A DNA stretch of 64,000 nucleotides from Sphingomonas sp. (GTDB lineage Bacteria > Pseudomonadota > Alphaproteobacteria > Sphingomonadales > Sphingomonadaceae): contig JAICSX010000007.1 in NCBI GenBank assembly GCA_025936675.1, positions 8,218 through 72,217 on the forward strand, in the 5' to 3' direction. The position numbers and the translations under genes were made by a program. The notes below the pieces were generated by a model that saw nothing but the letters and a program-made list of their open reading frames with translations, did no database searches and was not told the DNA's origin. Below are positions 33,826 to 41,501 of the stretch, one piece after another (position 1 is the stretch's first letter; each line of letters begins with the position of its first letter).

Positions 33826-35415
33826 TCAGAAGCTCAGCGGCACAACCTCGCGTACGCTCGGCAATTGCGTAAGCTGCTGCGCGATGTCCGTCGTGATCGG
33901 GTCATCGACGGCGATTAGCGCCACCGCTTCACCCGCTTCCTGCCGCCGCCCAAGGTTGAAGGTGGCGATGTTGATCCGGTTCTCGCCAAGCTTGGTCCCG
34001 AGCGATCCGATGAAGCCCGGCTGGTCGTCATTGACGATGTAGATCATCTGCCCGGTGAGCTCCGCCTCGACCGGAATGCCGAAGATCTTCACCAGCCGTG
34101 GTGCGCGGTTTCCGAAGAGCGTTCCCTCGACACGTTTCTCGCCATGTTCGGTGCCCACGGTCACCGCGACGAGCGTATGGTAATCGGCCTCGCCCTCATT
34201 GCGGATCTCGCGCACGGCGATCCCGCGCTCCTTCGCGAGATAGGGTGCGTTGACCATGTTCACCGTGTCCGACCAGGTGCTCATCACTCCGGCGAGCACG
34301 GCGCCAGTAATCGGCTTGATGTTGAGCTCGGCCGCGGCTCCCTCGACCTCAACGTCGATCGAGCGAATCTCGGCCCCGGCGATCTGGCCAACGAGACGGC
34401 CAAGCTTCTCCGCCAACCCCATGTAGGGTTTCAACCGCGGCGCTTCCTCGGCTGAAAGCGAAGGCACATTCACCGCATTTGTAATCCCGCCCAGCAGGAG
34501 GAAATCGGCCATCTGCTCGGCGACCTGGATCGCAACATTGACCTGAGCCTCGGTCGTCGATGCGCCGAGGTGCGGCGTGCAGATCAGCCCCGGCGTTCCA
34601 AAAAGGGCATTTTCCTTCGCCGGCTCCTGGGAGAATACGTCGAGCGCGGCACCGGCGACGTGGCCGCTCTCGAGCGCGTCCTTCAGCGCTGCTTCATCAA
34701 TCAGCCCGCCCCGCGCGCAGTTGACGATCCGCACGCCCTTCTTGGTCTTTGCCAAGGCTTCGCGGCTGAGAATCCCGCGCGTCTGGTCCGTAAGCGGCGT
34801 ATGCAGGGTGATGAAATCCGCGCGGGCGAGCAGCTCGTCCAGTTCGACCTTGTCGACACCGAGCTCCAACGCTCGTTCTGGCGACAGGAACGGGTCGTAG
34901 GCCACCACCTTCATCTTGAGCCCGTGCGCGCGGTCGGCGACGATCGAGCCGATATTGCCGCAGCCGATCAGCCCGAGCGTCTTGCCGGCGAGCTCGACGC
35001 CCATGAACCGGTTCTTCTCCCACTTGCCGGACTGGGTGGACTGGTCAGCCTGCGGGATTTCGCGTGCGAGCGCGAACAGCATCGCGATTGCATGCTCGGC
35101 CGTCGTGATCGAGTTGCCGAAAGGCGTGTTCATCACCACGATTCCGCGCGCGGACGCGGCGGGCACGTCGATCGTGTCGACGCCGATTCCGGCGCGGCCG
35201 ATCACCTTGAGGCGCGGGAGCCCCGCATCCATCGCGGCAGCGTTGATCTTGGTCGAGCTGCGGACGGCGACGCCGTCATAGCCGCCGATGATCTCGTTGA
35301 GCTCCTCGGGCGAGAGACCGGGCTTTTCATCGACCTCGATGCCGCGCTGACGAAAGATCGCCGCGGCCATCGGGTCCATTTTGTCGGCAATGAGGACGCG
35401 GACTGGATTGCTCAC
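33826..35415 (-). CDS. serA: D-3-phosphoglycerate dehydrogenase
   Basis: 529 residues, long form. SerA oxidises 3-phosphoglycerate, the first step of serine synthesis. Domains: substrate/NAD domains (1-315, with G-x-I-G-x-x-V near 150 and the H-x-x-x-S/T segment near 290), an intervening domain (to about 450), and a C-terminal ACT domain ([16 protein letters not shown]) that usually binds serine for feedback. I chose the GTG at 35415, which overlaps the serC stop (GTGA). Confidence 0.96.
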   Translation of the reverse strand: MSNPVRVLIADKMDPMAAAIFRQRGIEVDEKPGLSPEELNEIIGGYDGVAVRSSTKINAAAMDAGLPRLKVIGRAGIGVDTIDVPAASARGIVVMNTPFGNSITTAEHAIAMLFALAREIPQADQSTQSGKWEKNRFMGVELAGKTLGLIGCGNIGSIVADRAHGLKMKVVAYDPFLSPERALELGVDKVELDELLARADFITLHTPLTDQTRGILSREALAKTKKGVRIVNCARGGLIDEAALKDALESGHVAGAALDVFSQEPAKENALFGTPGLICTPHLGASTTEAQVNVAIQVAEQMADFLLLGGITNAVNVPSLSAEEAPRLKPYMGLAEKLGRLVGQIAGAEIRSIDVEVEGAAAELNIKPITGAVLAGVMSTWSDTVNMVNAPYLAKERGIAVREIRNEGEADYHTLVAVTVGTEHGEKRVEGTLFGNRAPRLVKIFGIPVEAELTGQMIYIVNDDQPGFIGSLGTKLGENRINIATFNLGRRQEAGEAVALIAVDDPITTDIAQQLTQLPSVREVVPLSF

Positions 35416-36575
35416 GCACAAGCCTCCCACGCATAGTCAAGCCACGGCCCAAGCGCCTCGATGTCGGCCGTCTCTACCGTGGCTCCGCACCAAATGCGGA
35501 GGCCCGGCGGGGCATCGCGGTAGGCGGTGATGTCGTAAGCAGCGTCCTCGCCCTCTAGCAGCTGGCCGATCGCCTTCTGACGCGCTCGGTTCGCGTCCTC
35601 GTCCGAGCGATCCACGAACTGCAGGCAGACCGAGGTATTGGAGCGGATCGCGGGGTCCTTCGCGAGATGCTCGATCCAGTCGGCGCCCTGTACCCACCGG
35701 TCGAGCGCCGCGGCGTTGGCGCTCGCCCTGCCGATCAGCGCCTCGAGGCCGCCGATGCGCTCCGCCCAGTCGATACAGGAGAGCCAATCCTCGACAGCGA
35801 GCATCGATGGCGTGTTGATCGTCTCGCCCCTGAAGATCCCGTCGATCAGCTTGCCACCTTTGGTCAGCCGGAAGATCTTCGGCAACGGGCGCTGCGCCGG
35901 CTCATTTTCGAGCCGCTCGACGGCGCGCGGGCTGAGCACCAGCATGCCATGCGCGGCCTCGCCGCCAAGCGCCTTCTGCCAGCTGAAGGTGCCGACATCG
36001 ACCTTCCTCCAGTCGATGTCCTGGGCGAAGGCAGCCGACGTCGCGTCGCAGATGGAAAGGCCGGTCCGGTCCTCTGCAATCCAGTCGGCGTTCGGCACGC
36101 GCACTCCGCTGGTGGTGCCGTTCCAGGTGAAGACAATGTCATTCGAGGGGTCGATGCCGCCAAGCTCGGCGATTGCGCCGTAATCCGCCGTTCGGATGTC
36201 CGCGTCGAGCTTCAGCTGCTTGGCGACGTCCGTCACCCAGCCGGCGCCGAAGCTCTCCCAGGCGAGCATTGTGACAGGCCTCGTCCCAAGCAGCGACCAG
36301 ATCGCCATCTCCATGGCGCCGGTGTCTGACGCCGGCACGATCCCGAGCTTGTAATCGACGGGCAGGCGCAGCAGCGCATGTGTCCGCTCGATCGCTTCGG
36401 CGAGCTTGGCCTTGCCGATCGTGCCGCGGTGCGAGCGGCCGAGCGCGGACGTGTCGAGCTTGTCAGGAGCCCAGCCCGGCGGCTTGGCGCATGGGCCGGA
36501 CGAGAAGAATGGCCGATTCGGCTTTGTGACGGGTTTCGGTGCGCGCAATGCCTGCGCAGCTACGGCTTCGGTCAA
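35412..36575 (-). CDS. serC: Phosphoserine aminotransferase
   Basis: 387 residues. SerC converts 3-phosphohydroxypyruvate to phosphoserine with PLP. The N-terminal [15 protein letters not shown], the G-R-S-H-R segment and the PLP lysine in [10 protein letters not shown] are the marks of the alphaproteobacterial form. The start is a TTG at 36575: GGAAGGAGAG lies five bases upstream, and no ATG or GTG is suitably placed. The ribosome-binding site sits in a hairpin (see the leader). Cotranscribed with serA. Confidence 0.93.
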   Translation of the reverse strand: MTEAVAAQALRAPKPVTKPNRPFFSSGPCAKPPGWAPDKLDTSALGRSHRGTIGKAKLAEAIERTHALLRLPVDYKLGIVPASDTGAMEMAIWSLLGTRPVTMLAWESFGAGWVTDVAKQLKLDADIRTADYGAIAELGGIDPSNDIVFTWNGTTSGVRVPNADWIAEDRTGLSICDATSAAFAQDIDWRKVDVGTFSWQKALGGEAAHGMLVLSPRAVERLENEPAQRPLPKIFRLTKGGKLIDGIFRGETINTPSMLAVEDWLSCIDWAERIGGLEALIGRASANAAALDRWVQGADWIEHLAKDPAIRSNTSVCLQFVDRSDEDANRARQKAIGQLLEGEDAAYDITAYRDAPPGLRIWCGATVETADIEALGPWLDYAWEACA

Positions 36576-36580
36576 TGTGA

Positions 36581-36618
36581 CTCTCCTTCCAGAGAGCTCG
36601 CGCCGCGTTGGGACGGCG
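36581..36618 (-). ncRNA. serC leader RNA-like structure
   Basis: Reading the minus strand, a first stem-loop pairs CGCCG (36618-36614) with CGGCG (36605-36601). A second pairs CTCTCT (36596-36591) with GGAGAG (36586-36581) around a GGAA tetraloop. The second hairpin contains the serC ribosome-binding site. A conserved serC leader motif is known upstream of serC operons in alphaproteobacteria; position and shape fit, but I cannot run a covariance search. Confidence 0.5.
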
Positions 36619-36971
36619 TGGCCCAGAGCCGTTTCTAAAGGTGAATGTGGCGGCCGCAAGGCGAGGTTGAAAGAATCGCGACGTTGCGAGTCTCAAACGA
36701 TCGATGCTGCGCTGCACAACAGCTTGAATTTGCTCGAATCTGGGTGCGCGAGGAGCTGAGTTGAACGCTTCACCGTGCTCACCGGACGACTCGTCCCGTG
36801 ATGAGGTCCCGAAGGTTGAATTTGTTAACCATCCGAAAGCAGTGTCGGCAACGCCAGCTCGCGAACGGGCAATCGCGGGCACGGCAGGGGGCTGGGGAGC
36901 TCCTTTCAGAACGGATTTTCAGGCGGCGTGCCGTTGGCGCGCTGCATGCTGATTTTGGAGCGGGAATCAAA
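36619..36971. other. 353-bp divergent intergenic region serC / M23 peptidase
   Basis: No convincing gene is seen here. The plus-strand frame running into the M23 peptidase from 36798 is basic and lacks a ribosome-binding site, and the minus-strand frame 36463-36882 overlaps serC. The stretch should hold the promoters of serC-serA and of the peptidase. Confidence 0.5.
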
Positions 36972-38021
36972 ATGTCTCACGTGTTGGCAGCCACGACTGG
37001 CCTGTTTCGCGACCGTGATCTCTTTATTCACGACGGCTCCAAGCTTCGCCGATTCCGCATCTCAGCACCGCTCCAGGCGGTGTTTTTCGTGGCGCTTCTC
37101 GCCCTCGTCGGCTGGGCCGGCTACGCCACGGCGCGCCTAGTTACTCGTCCGCACGCAATGACGATGAGCCTTCCGGCAGCGACCGAGGCCCGTGCCCGCA
37201 TGCTCGAACAGCGCCAGGCGCTGATCGAGGCCGCGCTCGCCGGACAGAAGATCGATCCGGCTGCACTCGCCGCCGCCGCCAACGGTGGACGCCTGACCAA
37301 GGACGGGCCGCTCGCCCGGGTCGAACAGCAACAGCTCGAGCAGGCGGCGCTCGTCGCGCAGGCTCTCGACGTCCGCTACAAGGTCACCGCCGCCGAGCTG
37401 AAGCGGCTCGGCATCAGCCCGGCGCGTGTCGGCAGCCCGGACGGCGTTGGCGGTCCGTTCGAAAGCGCCGGCAACGCAACGTTTAAGGCTCTCTTCGACA
37501 GCTGGAAGAAGCTCGACTCGTTGCAAGACGGCGTCATTGCCATTCCGTCCGACAAGCCCGTCCAAGCTGCGGTCACCTTCAGCAGCGGCTTCGGAGTCCG
37601 CTCCGATCCATTCGAGCACGGCGCTGGCTTCCACCCGGGCATCGACCTCGCCGGCGCTTATGGGACGCCGATCTACGCGACCGCCGACGGCACCGTTACG
37701 CGCGCCGGCTGGAACAGCGGCGGCTACGGCAACATGGTCGAGATCGACCACGGCCGCGGCATTTCGACCCGCTACGGCCATATGTCGGCGGTTCTCGTCC
37801 ACGAGGGCGACCACGTGACCCGCGGCGAGCAGATCGGCCGTATGGGCTCGACCGGCCGCTCGACCGGCAACCACCTCCATTACGAAGTCCGGATCGACGG
37901 ACGGCCGGTAAATCCGATCCCCTTCATGAAGACCACTGATTACGTGATCGCGATGCAGAAGCGCGTGGGCGCGGCGTCGATGGACGCGGTCGGCGGACCT
38001 GCTCCTGGCGGCCAGCACTAA
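36972..38021 (+). CDS. M23 family metallopeptidase, membrane-anchored
   Basis: 349 residues. One membrane anchor at about 36-52 is followed by a helical linker and a C-terminal LytM domain. The zinc site is complete: H-P-G-I-D-L-A-G (His, Asp) near residue 221 and H-L-H-Y-E-V near 300, with G-H-M-S before it. M23 enzymes cut peptidoglycan cross-bridges or, when degenerate, activate amidases; this one keeps all ligands. The ATG at 36972 has GGAGCGGG upstream; the open frame to 36798 is not needed. Confidence 0.9.
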   Translation: MSHVLAATTGLFRDRDLFIHDGSKLRRFRISAPLQAVFFVALLALVGWAGYATARLVTRPHAMTMSLPAATEARARMLEQRQALIEAALAGQKIDPAALAAAANGGRLTKDGPLARVEQQQLEQAALVAQALDVRYKVTAAELKRLGISPARVGSPDGVGGPFESAGNATFKALFDSWKKLDSLQDGVIAIPSDKPVQAAVTFSSGFGVRSDPFEHGAGFHPGIDLAGAYGTPIYATADGTVTRAGWNSGGYGNMVEIDHGRGISTRYGHMSAVLVHEGDHVTRGEQIGRMGSTGRSTGNHLHYEVRIDGRPVNPIPFMKTTDYVIAMQKRVGAASMDAVGGPAPGGQH

Positions 38022-38067
38022 TCGCACTGCCGTTGCCGCGCGGGGCGGCACTTCCTATCTCACACGC

Positions 38068-38400
38068 GTGAGCGAGCCTCTTATCAGCCTTACCGACAAC
38101 GCGGCCAAGCGCGTCGCGTGGATCGCTGAGCGCCAGCAGAAGCCGGCGATCCTGCGCCTTGCGGTCGATGGCGGCGGCTGCGCCGGGTTCACCTACAAGT
38201 TCGAGCTTGCCGAGGCCGCTGCGAGTGATGACGAAGTGGTCGAAACGGACGGCGTCAAGCTCGTCGTCGATCCGATCAGCCTCGACCTCGTCAAAGGCTC
38301 CGCGGTCGATTTCGTGGAGGACCTCGGCGGCGCAGCGTTCCGGGTGACAAACCCCAACGCGCAGTCGGGCTGCGGCTGCGGCAGCAGCTTCTCAGTCTAA
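38068..38400 (+). CDS. A-type iron-sulfur carrier (HesB/IscA/ErpA family)
   Basis: 110 residues. Three conserved Cys that hold an Fe-S cluster are present: one in G-G-G-C-A-G-F (about residue 37) and two in S-G-C-G-C-G-S-S-F near the C-terminus. The L-x-x-x-A-x-x-V-D-F-V-E-D segment is typical. These proteins pass clusters to apoproteins; ErpA and IscA cannot be told apart here, so no symbol is given. GTG start. Its stop overlaps the end of a convergent small gene. Confidence 0.92.
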   Translation: MSEPLISLTDNAAKRVAWIAERQQKPAILRLAVDGGGCAGFTYKFELAEAAASDDEVVETDGVKLVVDPISLDLVKGSAVDFVEDLGGAAFRVTNPNAQSGCGCGSSFSV

Positions 38401-38570
38401 AGCGCGAAGCTGCCGCTGTCCCAGGAGGGGTGCACGCGTCGCACCGGGCGGCGGATCGCCTGCTTTTCAGCATCGGACGACTTAGCCTTGCCCCCAAGGA
38501 CCGAACCGTCGGCTTCGGCCTTGGCCCAGGCGACGCGTGCTAGCGCGAAATCTGGCCACAGCGGACTCAT
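38397..38570 (-). CDS. Hypothetical 57-residue protein
   Basis: A short basic protein opening P-L-W-P-D-F-A-L-A-R-V-A-W-A-K and ending H-P-S-W-D-S-G-S-F-A-L. The ATG at 38570 overlaps the stop of the 34-codon gene before it (ATGA), suggesting translational coupling. The frame stays open to 38777, but that extension runs against the small gene. No family recognised. Confidence 0.55.
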   Translation of the reverse strand: MSPLWPDFALARVAWAKAEADGSVLGGKAKSSDAEKQAIRRPVRRVHPSWDSGSFAL

Positions 38571-38671
38571 AGCGGGAATGCCTCGGCGCCTGAGATGAGC
38601 TGCACGGCGAGCAGCAATACGGTGACGACGATCACGCCCCCAAATCCTGTTATTGCGCGACTGCCAAGCAC
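38567..38671 (-). CDS. 34-residue single-helix membrane peptide
   Basis: A GTG-started frame of 34 codons with an excellent ribosome-binding site (AAGGGGA, seven bases upstream). The peptide has one hydrophobic helix (about residues 9-27, G-F-G-G-V-I-V-V-T-V-L-L-L-A-V) and ends G-A-E-A-F-P-L. Its TGA overlaps the ATG of the 57-residue gene. Neither partner has a known role; the coupling is the main support. Confidence 0.5.
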   Translation of the reverse strand: MLGSRAITGFGGVIVVTVLLLAVQLISGAEAFPL

Positions 38672-38800
38672 GTTGGTTCCCCTTTTGAACTGCGTCTTGA
38701 ACGCTTGGCGTCATATGCCGCCACACAGGCTCGTGCCGCCACGGGAAAGTCCCGGAAATGCGCGGTGGCGCTGGCACCCGCGCAACTGCCTGTTGACGAA

Positions 38801-38830
38801 ATGTGCGGAAATGTGCGGAGATGTCCGCAC
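38801..38830 (+). promoter_or_regulatory. Probable operator of the HTH regulator gene
   Basis: ATGTGCGGA occurs at 38801-38809 and 38811-38819, exactly 10 bp apart. The second copy forms a perfect palindrome with the next bases (GTGCGGA-gatg-TCCGCAC, 38813-38830). The element ends 16 bases before the regulator's ATG, and TTGACG lies just upstream (38793-38798). The arrangement fits autorepression. Confidence 0.55.
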
Positions 38831-38846
38831 TCCAGAGGACGATTCC

Positions 38847-39584
38847 ATGCAGGGCGAGCTCAGCGAAGAAGGCAGTGAAAGCGTCTCCCTCGTTGTCCGC
38901 GAGGAGCTCGCTCGGCGCCGTCTGTCGCGCCAGTGGCTCGCCGACGAAGCGAAGGTTAGCCTGTCAACGCTCGAAAAGGCGCTGGCCGGGAGGCGCCCCT
39001 TCACCCTCGCAACGGTCGTCAGGCTCGAGGATGCGCTCGGCACGCCACTTCGCGCGAAGAATCACGCGCATGATGAGGCGAGGCTCTTCGCGCCGGAATC
39101 TATGGGCGCCTACGCCCGTCCGGCGGTGCAGTGGCTAGAGGGGACGTATCTGACGCTGCGCCCGTCGTTCAGCGATGCCGGAGCGATCTTCGCCTATCGG
39201 ACCTCGATCAACTGGGATTCGGCGGGCGGCCACCTCGTTTTCAGCGAAGCGGCGCGGACCGACAGCGACTATGAGCAAAAGGGATTCGTCTCCTTTCCCA
39301 ACATTTCGGGTGCCATCTACCTCGTCACCATGTCGCAGGGGCAATATCGCGTCGCGCTTCTTAACCGCCCGTCGGGCCGTTGGCTGAGCGGAATCCTGCT
39401 GACGCTTGCAGCGGGGGAGGGCGCGCAACTGATCCCCGCCGCCGTACCAATCGCGCTGCTCCCCACGACCGAGGAAGAGAACAAGACCATCGGCGTGGTC
39501 CACGAGGGCGATGCGGCGTATGAGGAATATCGCGCCTGCGTCGATCGGGTGACACAGCGCAGCTACGCGCGCTTCCCCGCCTGA
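38847..39584 (+). CDS. XRE-type helix-turn-helix transcriptional regulator
   Basis: 245 residues. The N-terminal HTH (about 15-70) has R-E-E-L-A-R-R-R-L-S-R-Q-W-L-A-D-E-A, then V-S-L-S-T-L-E-K-A-L-A-G-R-R-P. The remaining 170 residues (G-T-Y-L-T-L-R-P-S-F, then E-Q-K-G-F-V-S-F-P) look like a sensory beta-rich domain of unknown ligand. The ATG at 38847 has AGAGGA seven bases upstream; longer frames run through the operator-like palindrome. It precedes xth on the same strand. Confidence 0.8.
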   Translation: MQGELSEEGSESVSLVVREELARRRLSRQWLADEAKVSLSTLEKALAGRRPFTLATVVRLEDALGTPLRAKNHAHDEARLFAPESMGAYARPAVQWLEGTYLTLRPSFSDAGAIFAYRTSINWDSAGGHLVFSEAARTDSDYEQKGFVSFPNISGAIYLVTMSQGQYRVALLNRPSGRWLSGILLTLAAGEGAQLIPAAVPIALLPTTEEENKTIGVVHEGDAAYEEYRACVDRVTQRSYARFPA

Positions 39585-39608
39585 GCGCCCGCCGCTAAGC
39601 GGGCGGAC

Positions 39609-40382
39609 ATGAAATTAGCCACCTACAATCTGAACGGCATCCGTGCGCGCCTGCCGCGGCTTCTCGAATGGCTCGACCGGGAAAAGCCCGACCTGGTCTG
39701 CCTCCAGGAACTGAAATGCGCCGATGAGTCGCTCCCGATCGCGGGTATCGAAGCGGCCGGCTACGGCGCCGTGTGGCACGGGCAAAAGGGCTTCAACGGC
39801 GTCGCCGTGCTCGCCAGGGGCGACGCGCCCGAGCTGCGCCGGGTGGGCCTTCCCGGCGACCCCGACGACACGCACAGCCGCTACATCGAGGCCGAGATCA
39901 ACGGCCTGATCGTCGGCTCGATCTACCTGCCCAACGGCAATCCAGTCGGGACGGAGAAGTTCGATTACAAGATCCGCTGGATGGAGCGATTGTGTGCCCA
40001 TGCCGCCAAGCTGCTCGAGGACGAACGGCCTGTGGTGCTATGCGGCGACTGGAACGTCGTTCCCGAGGACCGTGACGTCTTCTCGGTTCGCGCAACGCAG
40101 CATGACGCGGTGATGCAGCCGGAAGCGCGGCAGGTCTGGCGCCGGATCGTCCACCAGGGCTGGACCGATGCGCTGCGGATGCTCCATCCGACCGAAGAGA
40201 AGCTCTACACCTTCTGGGACTATACGGCGGGCTGCTGGCAGCGTGATTTGGGGTTCCGGCTGGATCATCTGCTCTGCTCGCCCGAGGCTGCCGACCGGCT
40301 GCAAGGTGCCGGCGTCGACAAATGGGCGAGGGGTGAGGAAAAGGCGTCGGACCATGCGCCGACCTGGGTGGAGCTGAGCTAA
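39609..40382 (+). CDS. xth: Exodeoxyribonuclease III
   Basis: 257 residues. Xth is an AP endonuclease and 3' exonuclease of base-excision repair. Family marks: Y-N-L-N-G-I-R-A-R near the start, L-Q-E-L-K with the metal-binding Glu, Y-L-P-N-G-N, C-G-D-W-N-V (Asp and Asn), and the C-terminal S-D-H-A-P with the catalytic Asp-His. Length is standard. It starts 24 bp after the HTH regulator. Confidence 0.95.
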   Translation: MKLATYNLNGIRARLPRLLEWLDREKPDLVCLQELKCADESLPIAGIEAAGYGAVWHGQKGFNGVAVLARGDAPELRRVGLPGDPDDTHSRYIEAEINGLIVGSIYLPNGNPVGTEKFDYKIRWMERLCAHAAKLLEDERPVVLCGDWNVVPEDRDVFSVRATQHDAVMQPEARQVWRRIVHQGWTDALRMLHPTEEKLYTFWDYTAGCWQRDLGFRLDHLLCSPEAADRLQGAGVDKWARGEEKASDHAPTWVELS

Positions 40383-40404
40383 GCCGATCGCGCTAATCTC
40401 AGCC

Positions 40405-40426
40405 TTGGGTGGAAAGCTGCCACTAA
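40405..40426. repeat. Dispersed repeat, copy 1
   Basis: TTGGGTGGAAAGCTGCCACT followed by AA. It lies at the 3' end of the minus-strand membrane gene whose stop is at 40423-40425. It matches the copy at 41089 in 19 of 22 positions. Confidence 0.6.
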
Positions 40427-41037
40427 AACAGCCGTGGCCCATAAGTCCGATCCAACATTTCGAAGAGCGCGCTGTTGTCCCACTCGCCCAGCACCAGGAG
40501 AACGGAGAGGATTAAGAGCCAGATGATGTTCCACCGCTTGCTTCTCGCGAAGAATGCGCCCGCGTAGGCAAGTTTTTGCACGATGTGGAACGGTAGGAAG
40601 TAAAGGAACAAAGACGGTCGATGCGCTCGAAATCCCTGCTCGATGAGTGGCAGGAAGGTGAAGTTCACCAGCAGCTCGGCGGCGAGCAGCAGTCCGACCA
40701 CAAGTCGCTTGTGCCGAGCGAAGTACCCATCGAGATCATCCAGATCGGCCGCTCGTGAAGGAAAGACGAGCACCGCTGCCAGATAGAAAGCTGTCGACGT
40801 GAGGATGGGCGCCCAAAGGCTTTCGACGTTGAGGTCAACAGAGCGCAACGCGGTGAATGCGTCGATCCACGTCGCAGCGATCGCGACAAAAACATAAAGT
40901 GCGAGCAGGGCGGTTTGCGCGTCGAGTTTTGTAAGCGTGTGCGAACGTACGAATTGAGCAAAGCCGCTAAGGACTTCTGTAATCGCGAGCCCAAGGATCA
41001 AGCTATAAAAGGCGAAGAATAGGCCGAACTTGTCCAT
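40423..41037 (-). CDS. Hypothetical multi-pass membrane protein
   Basis: 204 residues with about six membrane helices (roughly 8-26, 40-60, 72-93, 110-130, 145-165 and 170-188). The opening F-A-F-Y-S-L-I-L-G-L-A-I-T-E-V-L-S-G-F-A is striking, but I do not recognise a characterised family. Its stop codon sits inside a dispersed repeat. It is alone on the minus strand, convergent with xth. Confidence 0.65.
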   Translation of the reverse strand: MDKFGLFFAFYSLILGLAITEVLSGFAQFVRSHTLTKLDAQTALLALYVFVAIAATWIDAFTALRSVDLNVESLWAPILTSTAFYLAAVLVFPSRAADLDDLDGYFARHKRLVVGLLLAAELLVNFTFLPLIEQGFRAHRPSLFLYFLPFHIVQKLAYAGAFFARSKRWNIIWLLILSVLLVLGEWDNSALFEMLDRTYGPRLF

Positions 41038-41080
41038 CGGCGACCCCCCGGACGCTTGCCGAAGCTAGCAGATGATGAAG

Positions 41081-41110
41081 TGGCAGCAATGGGTGGAAAG
41101 CTGCCATTAG
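41081..41110. repeat. Dispersed repeat, copy 2, with hairpin
   Basis: The repeat core is at 41089-41110 (AATGGGTGGAAAGCTGCCAT plus TAG). With the preceding bases it forms a 7-bp hairpin (TGGCAGC 41081-41087 with GCTGCCA 41100-41106). The stop codon of the small membrane frame (41107-41109, minus strand) lies in it. Confidence 0.6.
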
Positions 41111-41269
41111 CCAGCGGGAGACTTCGTCGCGAGGCGGACGACCAACGCGACTATGGCGAACACGCTTCCAAGTGCGTCGAGCAAAGGGCTGTGGCGGAAG
41201 TAGCCAAGCGCCCAACAGATTACCGCGAGGATAACGAACAGTAAGATTGCGAGATTACGCCCCAGTCAT
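41107..41269 (-). pseudogene. Small membrane protein gene broken by one base in a G run
   Basis: Read on the minus strand, an ATG at 41269 is followed after three codons by a stop because of GGGG (CCCC at 41260-41263 on the plus strand). With one G fewer, the frame is a 53-residue protein with two membrane helices (L-A-I-L-L-F-V-I-L-A-V-I-C-W-A-L-G-Y-F and F-A-I-V-A-L-V-V-R-L-A). As it stands, the downstream frame is open only from a CTG at 41265. It is either a true frameshift or a homopolymer sequencing error. Confidence 0.5.
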
Positions 41270-41321
41270 AATCAGCCCCCGGTCGGACACCGAGCACTAG
41301 CACAGCGTCTTGGATGGCAGG

Positions 41322-41344
41322 ATTGGGTCGAAAACGGACATTAG
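41322..41344. repeat. Dispersed repeat, copy 3 (diverged)
   Basis: ATTGGGTCGAAAACGGACAT followed by TAG. It has the same plan as copies 1 and 2 but with GTCGAAAACGGACA in place of GTGGAAAGCTGCCA. No gene end is visible next to it. Confidence 0.5.
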
Positions 41345-41435
41345 CACGATCCGCTTTCCTATTTGGATTTCGGCTGCTTGGCTCGCCGGATGGCGGAGCT
41401 TCAAACTGGCGTGTCGGCTGCCCAGAGCGAAAGGC

Positions 41436-41474
41436 TTAAGTTCACGGCAAAAGCGCTGCTCTCCGTGAACTTAA
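41436..41474. repeat. 12-bp perfect inverted repeat after the GNAT-like gene
   Basis: TTAAGTTCACGG (41436-41447) pairs with CCGTGAACTTAA (41463-41474) across a 15-base loop. A second GAACTTAA copy follows directly (41476-41483). It lies 28 bp past the stop of the minus-strand gene at 41502, so it may close that transcript, though no T-run follows. Confidence 0.5.
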
Positions 41475-41501
41475 TGAACTTAAGCGATCTTGGGAGCGTC
41501 C

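Larger units (their letters stand above)
41038..41501. other. Repeat-rich stretch without an intact ATG-started gene
   Basis: This 464-bp stretch holds a frame-broken small membrane gene (41107-41269), two copies of a dispersed repeat, and a 12-bp inverted repeat. From 41345 to 41435 I see nothing definable. Its lower packing contrasts with the rest of the window. Confidence 0.6.

Noticed and set aside
38068..39584. Fe-S carrier, tiny gene pair, HTH regulator and xth considered as a defence island
   Set aside because: Strands are mixed, xth and the Fe-S carrier are housekeeping, and no nuclease, ATPase or phage-related partner is seen.
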